Positions 55,765 through 64,000 of a DNA stretch of 64,000 nt are shown here, one piece after another. Origin of the DNA: Symsagittifera roscoffensis (taxonomy: Eukaryota; Xenacoelomorpha; Acoela; Convolutidae); assembly GCF_963678635.1 (NCBI RefSeq), contig NC_087070.1:40493831-40557830 (forward strand), in the 5' to 3' direction. The notes under the pieces were generated by a model, which saw only the letters and a list, made by a program, of their open reading frames with translations, was not told the DNA's origin and searched no databases. The position numbers and the translations under genes are program-made. The first letter of the stretch is position 1; every line of letters starts with the position of its first letter.

Positions 55765-56349
55765 TTAAAACAAACTATTAGAGCAATACCTAAGTGAATC
55801 AACTGTTTTTGGGGTTAAATCAATAAGTAAATGACCATAAGGAACGGAGTTGCATCTTGATACCAATCTTTCAATTGACATCCTAGACCTAGTTGTTGAC
55901 TTAATGTATTGATTTGTAAAACATCCCTTGGCGACTTGAACAAGACTATGTTTGTATTTTGTAACTCTACATCTCTTCCTAATTTGCTTTGATAAAATCA
56001 ATTGTGTTTGATGTATTTTGTGTTCAGTCCCCTGTGTCTCCCAGCAGTAGCAATTTTTACAAATTGCTTGGAGTTTGAAAAATTTTCACAAGAATCATCA
56101 AATATAAGCAAAAACTTAGTTCCGTCATTGGAAAAATTTTCAATTAAGTCAAAATCTACTCCTTGGATAAATTTAGGGTTTTTTCTTTGCATTTGACTGT
56201 AAAAAAGTTCAAATTGTTGATAAAAATAAAAAATTTTGTCAAATGCTGGTTGAAAAGTGCCAATCAAAATAAAGATAAGATTTTCCAGAACTACTTGGTC
56301 CAACTAGGCAAATAAAAATTCGTTCTTTGTTAGATATAATTTTATTCAT
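55765..56349 (-). pseudogene. Maverick packaging ATPase, copy 1
   Basis: Start at 56349. The Walker A motif LVGPSSSGKS is read at about 56286-56315, then the frame shifts. 56303-55998 continues with QGVDFDLIENFSNDGTKFLLIFDDSCEN (Walker B-like IFDD) and KIATAGRHRGLNTKYIKH; 56001-55765 has SVPYGHLLIDLTPKTVDSL. This is the FtsK/HerA-type, adenovirus IVa2-like packaging ATPase. The C-terminus is shortened by a ~370-base deletion at a 6-base ACTATT repeat near 55773, compared with copy 2. Confidence 0.8.
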
Positions 56350-56384
56350 AGCTTTGGAGAAGGTAGAATATATCCGACTGTACT

Positions 56385-56609
56385 TTATAAGATAGCTACC
56401 CAAACTGTTGTTTCTTCACATGTTGTATATAACATAATTCGAACGATTGCACATACAAGCATCAAAACTATAACAAAAAATTGGCACAAAAAAACTAAAA
56501 GAGATCTATTACAAGTACGTCCAGACGATTTCCATGATTTTCGTTCATGATTTTCTTCATCAAAAACAAAGTTTCCTAAACATACGGGCTTGTCACATTG
56601 ATCGACCAT
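56385..56609 (-). CDS. Small Maverick membrane protein, copy 1
   Basis: Met at 56609 (an upstream Met at 56672 is possible). About 74 codons: a soluble Cys-containing N-terminus (CDKPVCLGNFVFDEENHERK) and one membrane span (LVFLCQFFVIVLMLVCAIV), then CEETTVWVAIL. It ends at a TAA where copy 2 reads on for about 14 codons and overlaps the ATPase start. Function unknown; it is a constant neighbour of the ATPase. Confidence 0.6.
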   Translation of the reverse strand: MVDQCDKPVCLGNFVFDEENHERKSWKSSGRTCNRSLLVFLCQFFVIVLMLVCAIVRIMLYTTCEETTVWVAIL

Positions 56610-56716
56610 CTTAACTCTAAAAAGAAAAAGTTGACACTGAAATTTAATTAAAGTTTGAAAATGGTAGTACATTAAGATTAATATAGCTTACAATTTGTTA
56701 AAAAAACCTCGAGTCC

Positions 56717-56996
56717 ATGTTCCGTATGCAAATGCTTTTCGTTCTTCACAGTGAAGAGTTTTGCATGACGGAATGTGTAATTGCTGCACGTCCAATTTTA
56801 TTCTTCATCTTTGAATATCAAAAATTGATATTTAGGGCAAGCGTAGTCATCCAAATTAAAAATCTTTGTTTTCAAAAACTCAGACAGAATCTTATAACCA
56901 CTGCTCCAATTGATTCCATGAAGATGCTTTGTACACCAAAGAGATTGGGATGTTGGTTTGAATTTTTTGGGAGGAAGAAAGGATTATCCTACAGCT
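56717..56996 (-). pseudogene. Maverick exonuclease-like protein, copy 1, truncated
   Basis: C-terminal part only, starting at FLPPKKF; matches 62845-63130 of copy 2. The N-terminus with the Asp-x-Glu motif is absent because the copy is joined at 56996 to the end of the protease gene. This is the tandem-copy junction. Confidence 0.55.
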
Positions 56997-56997
56997 T

Positions 56998-57396
56998 TTA
57001 CATAAAATTACTGATAAAATTTAAAACATGCACATCATGAACATTATTCAAGTTCTTTTGGAAGAATTTAAAAAGAAGAAATGCTGAATAAATTGCGTGA
57101 AATCCACACAAATTATCCGTGTTTTGTAGCTTTCGAGGAACCATTCGTCGAAACTTTTTTGTCAAAAAAGGGTAAGTTGATCTCTTTCTTCCCAATGAAT
57201 CAGCAAAATAGTAGCTTTTATCCAGTCAAGTAATCAAAATCCAGTGTCCTCCTCTATCATTGCTTGGGGCTGAGTTAATAATTGCAAAAGAGTATTTTGT
57301 TAGTTGAAAAACTGTATCAGAAGGGTATGATTGCATGTACTTGAAACTGGGCTCTGGAATTCTTTCAATAATTTGCAAAAGTGAAAAATTATCCAT
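56998..57396 (-). pseudogene. Maverick adenain-like cysteine protease
   Basis: About 130 codons from Met 57396, with one in-frame TGA at about 57228. Catalytic residues in the adenain order: His in RGGHWILIT, Asp/Glu region YYFADSLG, and Cys in NTDNLCGFHAIY. It processes capsid proteins in related viruses. By gene order it is the downstream end of copy 2. Only one copy is in the window. Confidence 0.7.
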
Positions 57397-57483
57397 CTTT
57401 GCAATTGTAGGTTGATTTACAGCTAAAAAAGAAATTGATAGTTTGATAGTATACTTTAGGATGAAAAAAGAAAGAATAATGAC

Positions 57484-57660
57484 TTACACACATTTAGGAA
57501 ATAAATCAACAAAGTCCCATACACAAGCCTTATGTAGTGGGCAAAGTTTATTGAACACTGTTTTAAAGTCTAGGTTGAAGAAGTGTCTCGGGTTTTCAAC
57601 TAAACAGCATTCCTTTTCTATTTTTCCTGGATCTGTATGTCTGAAGAAAAACAATATAGT
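57484..57660 (-). CDS. Unassigned exon-like ORF between capsid and protease genes
   Basis: Reads RHTDPGKIEKECCLVENPRH and CPLHKACVWDFVDLFPKC. It is preceded by TTTTTCTTCAG and followed by GTAAGT on the minus strand, like splice acceptor and donor. The Cys-rich short sequence could be an exon or a small gene. Not recognised; the joined frame to the protease could not be confirmed. Confidence 0.35.
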   Translation of the reverse strand, partial: TILFFFRHTDPGKIEKECCLVENPRHFFNLDFKTVFNKLCPLHKACVWDFVDLFPKCV

Positions 57661-57728
57661 TGGTTCAGAGATAATAACAAAGAAAAGTCCCAAAAAAAGT
57701 TACAATTTTTTTATAAGAACCTGAAAAC

Positions 57729-59058
57729 TCAAAAAATTAAATTTTTTTTAGCGACTGTTCCAAATTTGTCAATTTGAATGTTTGAAAGTCTTTCTCCTAA
57801 GACTATCACTTCCATTACTTGCTCCAAGGGAAATTGGAAAAACATTTCTAATCTCAAGCCTTCACCATTAAGTTCTGAAAAATGCAAGTGTTCAGCTGCA
57901 TCCTGTAGTGAAGTCAAGCCGAAAACTAGAATATAGTGATTTTGAAAATCTTCCATATGAAGAGCTGGAAAATCTTCGTTAAATTGCATTGCTTTCATTG
58001 TTGTAACATAGGGTAGACAAGGAAAAGTTGTATCTAATGAAATAATTGCTCTTCCGCCCCGAATAATTCTAAGCTCTTTCAAATGAAGTTGTTGATAATG
58101 GAAAAGATTTTCAAAAAAAGATCCCGCAACAGCCAAATTTGTATTCATTGCAACAGTTATTTTTCTGATTGGGGCATTATTGAAAACACTTTCCTGAATA
58201 AACTGGTTTTGACGAGATAGAATGATAAAGGTTTTTGCTATAGTTTCCATGTAATTGTAATGAGCAGGTTCCCTTTCCAGATTCCTCTGCAAATATTGAT
58301 GATTAGGTTCGGCTACTAAAATTTTTCTTGTAAACAGTGAACAATCAACAATTTTCAGACTAACATTTGCATTATCAGACAGCATGTAAAAATTAGGTCT
58401 AGCTCGAATTAGTCTAATTGGAACTTTGGTATTTCGTATTAAAAATTTTCACAAGTAGACAAGTCAATGGCTAGCCTGCCATAAAGTGAAAAAGTTATCC
58501 CTGATCCTAAAGCATTTGTTCTATCAGTGAAAGGATACATACAAAATGCTTCCGGATATTCTTCAAAACTATACCGGTGACAAGCAAGTTTTCCTTTATT
58601 ACTCACTGCCGACGAGTTGAATTCGTTCGATATTTGTGCTTTATCAGGATATAATCCATTGGCGTTGTAAACCATTGTATTATTAAAATAAACTTCCCAA
58701 TTGGAGAATAGAGTATGTAGAAGATTGTTTACATAAGTTAGGTAAGTTTGTGATTCCTCATCTAAATCTTTTTCCGATTTTGCTTTATGTTCAGCTTTTT
58801 CTTTTCTATAAGCTTCAAACAATCTTCCTTTGAATAATTGAAGCTTTAAGCTGAGGTGGGTATCACGCATATCCAAATAAAGACTACGGTTCGTCTCAAA
58901 TTCAAACTCAATACTGCTTTCATCTAGAGAGTACTGGGAAATACTTCTGGTAAGTATGATGAACTTATTGTTTCCAAAACTGGGATTTTATCAAAAATCT
59001 CCAAAGAAGAATTTTTAAAAGCTCCGTACCGAAAATGACTACTTAGATTTACACTCAT
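57729..59058 (-). pseudogene. Maverick major capsid protein, copy 2
   Basis: Full-length gene with frameshifts. ATG at 59058; a one-base loss near 58930; 58876-58439 with YVNNLLHTLFSNWEVYFNN; a break in the T-run near 58439 as in copy 1; then 58385-57729 (NVSLKIVDCSLFTRKIL, HLKELRIIRGGRAIISL, QFPLEQVMEVIVLG), the C-terminal jelly-roll part lost from copy 1. Total about 440 codons, short of the longer capsids of animal Mavericks. Confidence 0.8.
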
Positions 59059-59443
59059 TTTATCTTGTCAAAAATGTTTTTGCGAGAGCGAATACTTTTT
59101 GAACTAATTTTTTGAGAAATGGCTCTTCTTGTTCTACGCTTGGATTTCTTTTTTCCACCTCCCAATTGTTTTAGAACTGTTTTTCTTCCAACATCTTTTG
59201 CAAATGTTTTGAGTCTTTTCGTCCACTGACATTTTCTCCAATCTCTGGAGCAGCTATTCCAAATAAATCTGCTCCGATTTTTTTTGCAGCTGGGACTATA
59301 TATTTTTTAATAAAGGGAATTGCAGTTCTCCCAAAAGTTTGTGCAAGAGCACCAAAACCTCTTCCACGCTGTCTTGCATGTCCACGAAAAATAGAAAAAT
59401 TAGCTGAATTTTGAGCAACCATTTCGTATGAAGTATAAATCAA
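59052..59443 (-). pseudogene. Small basic Maverick virion protein, copy 2
   Basis: Reads RGHARQRGRGFGALAQTFGR and AIPFIKKYIVPAAKKIGADL, then a one-base difference near 59215 shifts the frame; the basic tail follows out of frame. Copy 1 is intact. Confidence 0.55.
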
Positions 59444-59542
59444 AAATGATTATACAAAATCTTGCGAAACAAAAGAACAACTCGTGTAATTCCTACGGAC
59501 ACAAAAGAATTTTTTCACCCGTAGTATCCCTTAGTTCTATTT

Positions 59543-60293
59543 TTATGCTGTGGAAAGAGTTTTTCTTAAAAAAATTTTAATTGAAGATTTGTGAAGGATT
59601 GATAATTCATGTTTTGTCCTGTAGATATTATGTCTCCCTTTTTTTACTTTGGAAATGAAAGGAATACAACGCAGTAAAGGAGTTTTTGTATCGCCTACTA
59701 TATTATATTCTATAATGTCACTATAAATCATTAGGGGATGTATTCTTATAATGCCGTAAGAATACTGAGGATAATGTGGCCCTGTTCCTTTTATTATAAC
59801 ACCTGTCTGATTTTGTTCTAAATCACAACCAAAGTTGTGACTCAAATCAGCACTTTGAATTATAAACACTGATTGATCCTCAGGTAAACGAATGGTAATT
59901 TTTTGTGTAATCGTATCTACTGATACACAAAGTCCGTTATATTCATATTTTTGTGCGCCTATACGTTTTTGAACTTTGTCATTCATGGCTACAACTATAT
60001 CAACAACTTTTACTTACAATCCAGGTTCAATATACATCGGTTGAATCTTTCTTTTTTCCTAAGGACTTTCTCGTCCATCTATGAAAGTGAACTTACCCTC
60101 TGTAACGTTTTGGTACAATGAAGGGTACAGTTTTTTCTGAAATAACAACCTCCCATTCTCCTTTTAGATGTATTTGTTCCGGTAGAAAATTTGTAGAATA
60201 GCAATGACTATTATCCGGATAACAATTAAAAGATGCATTAGAAACTAGCTCAAAAGTAAAAGAATCCATGACAATTGATCGATAGAAACTCAA
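59543..60293 (-). pseudogene. Maverick penton-like minor capsid gene, copy 2
   Basis: 60293-60093 has FLPEQIHLKGEWEVVISE and then an extra T near 60135 shifts the frame. 59986-59543 has the C-terminal part (DLSHNFGCDL, PHYPQYSYGIIRIH). The internal TAA between the parts is the same as in copy 1. Confidence 0.7.
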
Positions 60294-60312
60294 TTTAAAA
60301 AATGACTTACCA

Positions 60313-61521
60313 CTAATCTGAACATTTTCTCAGCTCTTTTTCATAAATATTTTCCAGAATTTCTTCATTTTCAATATCTTTGATGATGTATGTAGGTTTT
60401 TTTTGTAGATTTTGCCGAAATTTCAAAAAATTCATCTGTAAACTGTGGCTTGTATCCTTTTCGGAATGGAATATCATTTTTCGAAATTCTAACTCTATCA
60501 CCAATTTTGAGTTTTGTTTTAGTATAATTCTTGATTGATTTGTTATACAATATTGATTAAAAATCACTGTTTTTCACATCTCTGGGAGATTTTCCATTTG
60601 ATCGATTTTTGCGGCAGTTCAATATAGAAACAAATTGCTGCAATTTGGGGACAAATTTTTCACCATGATCTTCAATGTAGCGATATATTACATATTTTAA
60701 AGACTGAATTGCTCTCTCTGCAAGTGCAGCTTTTGTTTCACTCATTGTTGAGTAAACTTCAATGTCTTTCTCCTTGCAAAATTTTTTAAAAGTTCCCCCA
60801 TATTCTGTTCCTTTATCAACTCAAAGTTTTTCAGGGTGTTTTGCGAGAAGTGTTTTTGTCATACTTTGTTTTCATTGTTTGAACTCTGACAAATCTCCAA
60901 AAAGTATCTACCGCAACTAAGAAATATTTGACTCCATTGTTTTGACTAGCTAAGTTATCTACAAAAGCCAAGTGCATACACCAGATTTCATCGATTTATT
61001 TAGAAAACGTTTGAAGTCTTCGGAAACACTTGATTGGTGGACCAAATTTTGTATACGATGTCTTGGTTTGTAAAAACTTTTCTACTTTCTTTTTTGATAA
61101 ACCACTTGCTTTACTCAAGTTTTGAATAGAACCGTACGCAGCTCTGCCCCTAGAATACAATCTGTTTAGTCTAACCTTTTCAGATTTTGAGAGGGATCCA
61201 AGTTTCTCTATCTTTTGCTTCGGCATTCTTGTTAATAACAATTTTAGGAGGAAGTTGAGTTGCTTCCAAAATAGTAAAGTAAATGTCTGGAAAATCGGTA
61301 CTTTTGCGCTTTAGTGCACACACAAAATCTACAATAGATTCTTTTGTACCTCGATTATCTAAAATAATATTGTGAGACTGGCTGAGTTTAATTCTAGGAG
61401 AATTCAAAATTAAATCTATAATGTGCTTATTGTTGCTCGTTTTCAACCTCGCATTTACAGCACTGTGAACAGAATCAAAATTCTTTGGTACAATCTCCTC
61501 TTTTGCTTGCTTTTGTTCCAA
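60313..61521 (-). pseudogene. Maverick retroviral-like integrase, copy 2
   Basis: N-terminal region 61521-61180, then SKASGLSKKKVEKFLQTKTS. The first catalytic Asp is His (WCMHLAFVDNL) near 60974, a stop follows SK near 60996, about 25 bases are missing near 60850, and the shared TGA precedes VDKGTEY. The Glu region (ETKAALAERAIQSLKYVIYR) is kept at 60745-60560. Dead. Confidence 0.8.
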
Positions 61522-61591
61522 TTTTTGTTTTCTTGGAAGTACACTTTGTGATTGATAAACTGAGTACGGATTTAAAACAAACTATTCCATA

Positions 61592-62484
61592 CTATGTCAA
61601 TCGTTTAATGACAAAAGGGGTGATGATAGATATCAATTGTAACCCTTTAGTTGAACTTAAAAATAATTTTTTTTGTGTAGAGGAGTTGTTTTTTGTGTTA
61701 GTTGTGAAATGTCTTTTCGATATTTTACTACGTCTTCTTTCCGAAGATCTAAAAGCTCTCCTCTTAATAGGTTTACTAAACTCTCGCTCAGAAACTGAAT
61801 GAAATCTTTTGGGCAATTGAGAATGAATGGTTTTCGAAGCCTTAGGGCAAATTTTTGAAATGTTGGGAGAATAGAGACGTTTTGTGTACCCTTCGTCCAA
61901 AAACTTTGTCTCTATTCCAGCTGGTAAGTAAAGTTTTGTTGTAACTGACCCACTATTAGAGCAATACCTAAGTGAATCAACTGTTTTTGGGGTTAAATCA
62001 TTAAGTAATTGACCATACGGAACGGAGTTGCATCTTGATACCAATCTTTCAATTGACATCCTAGACACAAGACTATGTGTGTGTTTTGTAACTCTATATC
62101 TCTTCCTAATTTGCTTTGATAAAATAAATTGTGTTTGATGTATTTTGTATTCAGTCCCCTGTGTCTCCCAGCAGTAGCAATTTTTACAAATTGCTTGGAG
62201 TTTGAAAGTTTTCACAAGAATCATCAAATATTAGCAAATACTTAGTTCCGTTATTGGAAAAATTTTCAATCAAGTCAAAATCTACTCCTTGGATAAATTT
62301 AAGGTTTTTTTTGCATTTGACTATAAAGAGGTTGATAATGTTGTTAAAAAAAAAAAATTTTGTCGAATGCTGGTTGAAAAGTACCAATTTTCAACCAATC
62401 AAAAATAAGATGAGATTTTTCAGAACTACTTGGTCCAAATAGGCAAATAAAAATTCGTTCTTTGTTAAATATAATTTTATTCAT
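61592..62484 (-). pseudogene. Maverick packaging ATPase, copy 2
   Basis: Start at 62484. Walker A reads LFGPSSSEKS, with the Gly before the Lys changed to Glu. Then GVDFDLIENFSNNGTKYLLIFDDSCEN, a frame break near 62200 and 62227-61592 with SVPYGQLLNDLTPKTVDSL. The C-terminus extends past the point where copy 1 is deleted into a basic Ser/Arg-rich tail. Confidence 0.75.
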
Positions 62485-62485
62485 A

Positions 62486-62745
62486 GCTTTGGAGAAGGTA
62501 GAATATAACCGACTTTACTTGATAAGATAGCTACCCAAACTGTTGTTTCTTCACATGTTGTGGATAACATAATTCGAACGATAGCACATACAAGCATCAA
62601 AACTATAACAAAAAAATGGCACAAAAAAAACTAAAAGAGATCTATTACAAGTACGTCCAGACGATTTTCATGATTTTCGTTCATGACTTTCTTCATCAAA
62701 AACAAAATTTCCTAAACTTACGGGCTTGTCACATTGATCGACCAT
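62486..62745 (-). pseudogene. Small Maverick membrane protein, copy 2
   Basis: Met at 62745; CDKPV and a Cys-to-Ser change, then a frameshift in an A-run near 62620 inside the membrane span. The C-terminus (TTVWVAILSSKVGYILPSPK) ends with a stop that overlaps the ATPase ATG (ATGA), suggesting the original coupling. Confidence 0.6.
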
Positions 62746-62844
62746 CTTAACTCTAAAAAGAAAAAGTTGACACTGAAATTTAATTAAAGTTTGAAAATGG
62801 TAGTACATTAAGATTAATATAGTTTACAATTTGTTAAAAAACCT

Positions 62845-63208
62845 CGAGTCCATATTCCGTATGCAATTGCTTTTCCTTCTGCACAGTGAAGAGTTTTGCA
62901 TGGCGGAATGGGTAATTGCTACGCCTCTAATCTTATTCTTCATCTTTGAATATCAAAAATTGATATTTAGGGCAAGCGTAGTCAACCAAATTAAAAATCT
63001 TTGTTTTCAAAAACTCAGACAGAATCTTATAACCACTGCTCCAATTGATTCCATGAAGATGCTTTGTACACCAAAAAGATTGGGATGTTGGTTTGAATTT
63101 TTTGGGAGGAAGAAAGGAATATCCTACAGCGTGTCCATCCTTATAAACTCGTAAATTTTTCACTGTTTTGTTTTCAATACATTCAATATCCAAAACAACC
63201 AGACTCAT
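62845..63208 (-). pseudogene. Maverick exonuclease-like protein, copy 2
   Basis: Met at 63208 (upstream Met at 63283). Reads MSLVVLDIECIENKTVKNLR and DGHAVGYSFLPPKKFK, then WCTKHLHGINWSSGYKILSE; a stop at 62933 and a frameshift follow. The LDIEC near the start resembles the first Asp-x-Glu motif of DEDD 3'-5' exonucleases, but other motifs were not found. A conserved neighbour of the membrane protein and ATPase. Confidence 0.45.
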
Positions 63209-63283
63209 TCTTTTAACTGTTTTCTCTGGAGTTTTTTGGGTAAAATGATTAACAATCAAACGATGCATATACTGATGCAGCAA

Positions 63284-64000
63284 AAATTTTAACGTGAAAA
63301 CAGAAAAACAATCCAGTCACGTGACCAAGAAAGCATGAACTGGGGAGACATAACAATTTTCAGGACCTTTTTTTTGTAATAGATTTCACAGATCCAGCAG
63401 AATCATGTAGAATTGCATATAGTCTAAAATATTTGACGAGAAATCTGGCTTAATAATCTTCAAAATTCTTAGAATTTCTTTCAATTTATGTACGTTCACT
63501 TTCTACAGTGCTTTCGTCAATAATGATGCAAGTTTTTTTGAAAGTCTTTACATAACCTAGTAATGAAGAAAGCCTATCGAGTAATTTATCATATTCTTAT
63601 CTTTGTAGTTGTAAAGATTGATTATTTTCCATTGATTTCTATTTCTACGATATTTTACAAGTTCTATTTTTTTGGTCTCTCATCTGTATCCTATGTGAGT
63701 TTTTTTCTACCATTATGCACAATCCACTCAAAATGAGATGTTTGCAAGTCTACGTTCAAATTCTGCAAATTTGGTAAATTTTGCGATTCTATAATTCTTA
63801 GTGAAAATTTTTGGGACTTTTGTTCAAGAACAAAATGAAAAGTCCCAATTTTTTGTGAAGTTTTAAGATTAAATTTCTTGAAAAACCAATATTCATACTG
63901 TTCAACACCAAAACTAAATGAAAAATGATTTTGAGGATAAATAATTAATTTACAAGACAAAAAACATAAATAACACTATTTATTGTACATTGCAGTTCTC
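63284..64000 (-). other. AT-rich end of window, possible Maverick continuation
   Basis: One open stretch 63960-63691 (89 codons, YPQNHFSFSFGVEQYEYWFF) is not recognised. No DNA polymerase B motif and no terminal inverted repeat are seen here. Confidence 0.35.

Larger units (their letters stand above)
52371..56996 (-). mobile_element. Maverick/Polinton-type element, copy 1 (partial)
   Basis: Minus-strand genes: exonuclease-like (truncated), small membrane protein, ATPase, integrase, penton-like, small basic virion protein, major capsid protein (truncated by the Element C LTR). The set of retroviral-like integrase, packaging ATPase, double-jelly-roll capsid and adenain-like protease defines Mavericks/Polintons. 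No protein-primed DNA polymerase B is in the window. All genes except the small basic one are broken or cut. Confidence 0.85.
57729..63283 (-). mobile_element. Maverick/Polinton-type element, copy 2
   Basis: Same gene order as copy 1, about 95% alike by eye, continuing past the capsid gene into the protease (56998-57396). Head-to-tail with copy 1. Shared stops and frameshifts show that the ancestor was already inactive. The upstream end may continue beyond the window. Confidence 0.85.

Noticed and set aside
54984-57230. In-frame TGA codons in Maverick genes as a sign of a recoded genetic code
   Set aside because: TAA stops and frameshifts occur in the same genes, and the intact Element B frames use no internal TGA. 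CGA to TGA decay is the simpler cause.

Overview
The window is a transposon graveyard from an invertebrate animal nuclear genome. No host gene, rRNA or tRNA is recognisable. Eukaryotic origin is shown by three Ty3/Gypsy LTR retrotransposons, a Penelope-like retroelement with a PHD finger, and two tandem copies of a Maverick/Polinton-type element. Species cannot be named from the sequence. Retrotransposon coding regions are near balanced GC; the rest is AT-rich. 200 Ns lie at 11103-11302.

Layout. (1) 1-4322, + strand: Element A, a decayed Gypsy copy with an internal deletion from reverse transcriptase into the linker before integrase. (2) 4323-8893: Element D, minus strand, truncated, keeping a 3' LTR and a broken ORF3 that carries an SGNH/GDSL hydrolase module. 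(3) 9622-11040: Penelope-like RT fragment with an internal PHD finger; then the gap and a zinc-finger/coiled-coil scrap. (4) 11640-15042: non-coding AT-rich DNA with short repeats and a perfect hairpin. (5) 15043-31741: Element B, minus strand, a full-length and probably young Gypsy element with 888-bp LTRs that differ at one noticed base, a single 2,933-codon Gag-Pol reading frame, and a separate 1,062-codon ORF3. (6) 31742-35543: remains of a ~2.5-kb tandem duplication; B sits in the first unit and the second gives the empty site. (7) 34293-52370: Element C, minus strand, full length but broken, with a 3.1-kb structured 5' leader. (8) 52371-64000: Maverick copies, minus strand, truncated on the left by the C LTR.

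The candidate undescribed system is the Gypsy lineage itself. In A, B and C the polyprotein continues past integrase and a GPY/F module into a domain that reads as a TARG1/OARD1-like macrodomain (ADP-ribose binding), with the usual catalytic loop replaced. Where retroviruses carry env, these elements carry ORF3, a non-membrane protein with two conserved Cys/His clusters, no family I recognise, and in D an extra SGNH hydrolase. A GTCCGGGGAG motif marks the sequence before the 3' LTR and recurs inside pol, like extra polypurine tracts. The leaders carry repeat arrays (B, C) and a duplicated RNA stem structure with compensatory changes (C).

The Maverick gene order, read on the minus strand, is exonuclease-like protein, small membrane protein, packaging ATPase, integrase, penton-like minor capsid, small basic virion protein, major capsid protein, unassigned exon-like ORF, cysteine protease. 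The two copies share the same disabling mutations, so they were duplicated after the element had died.
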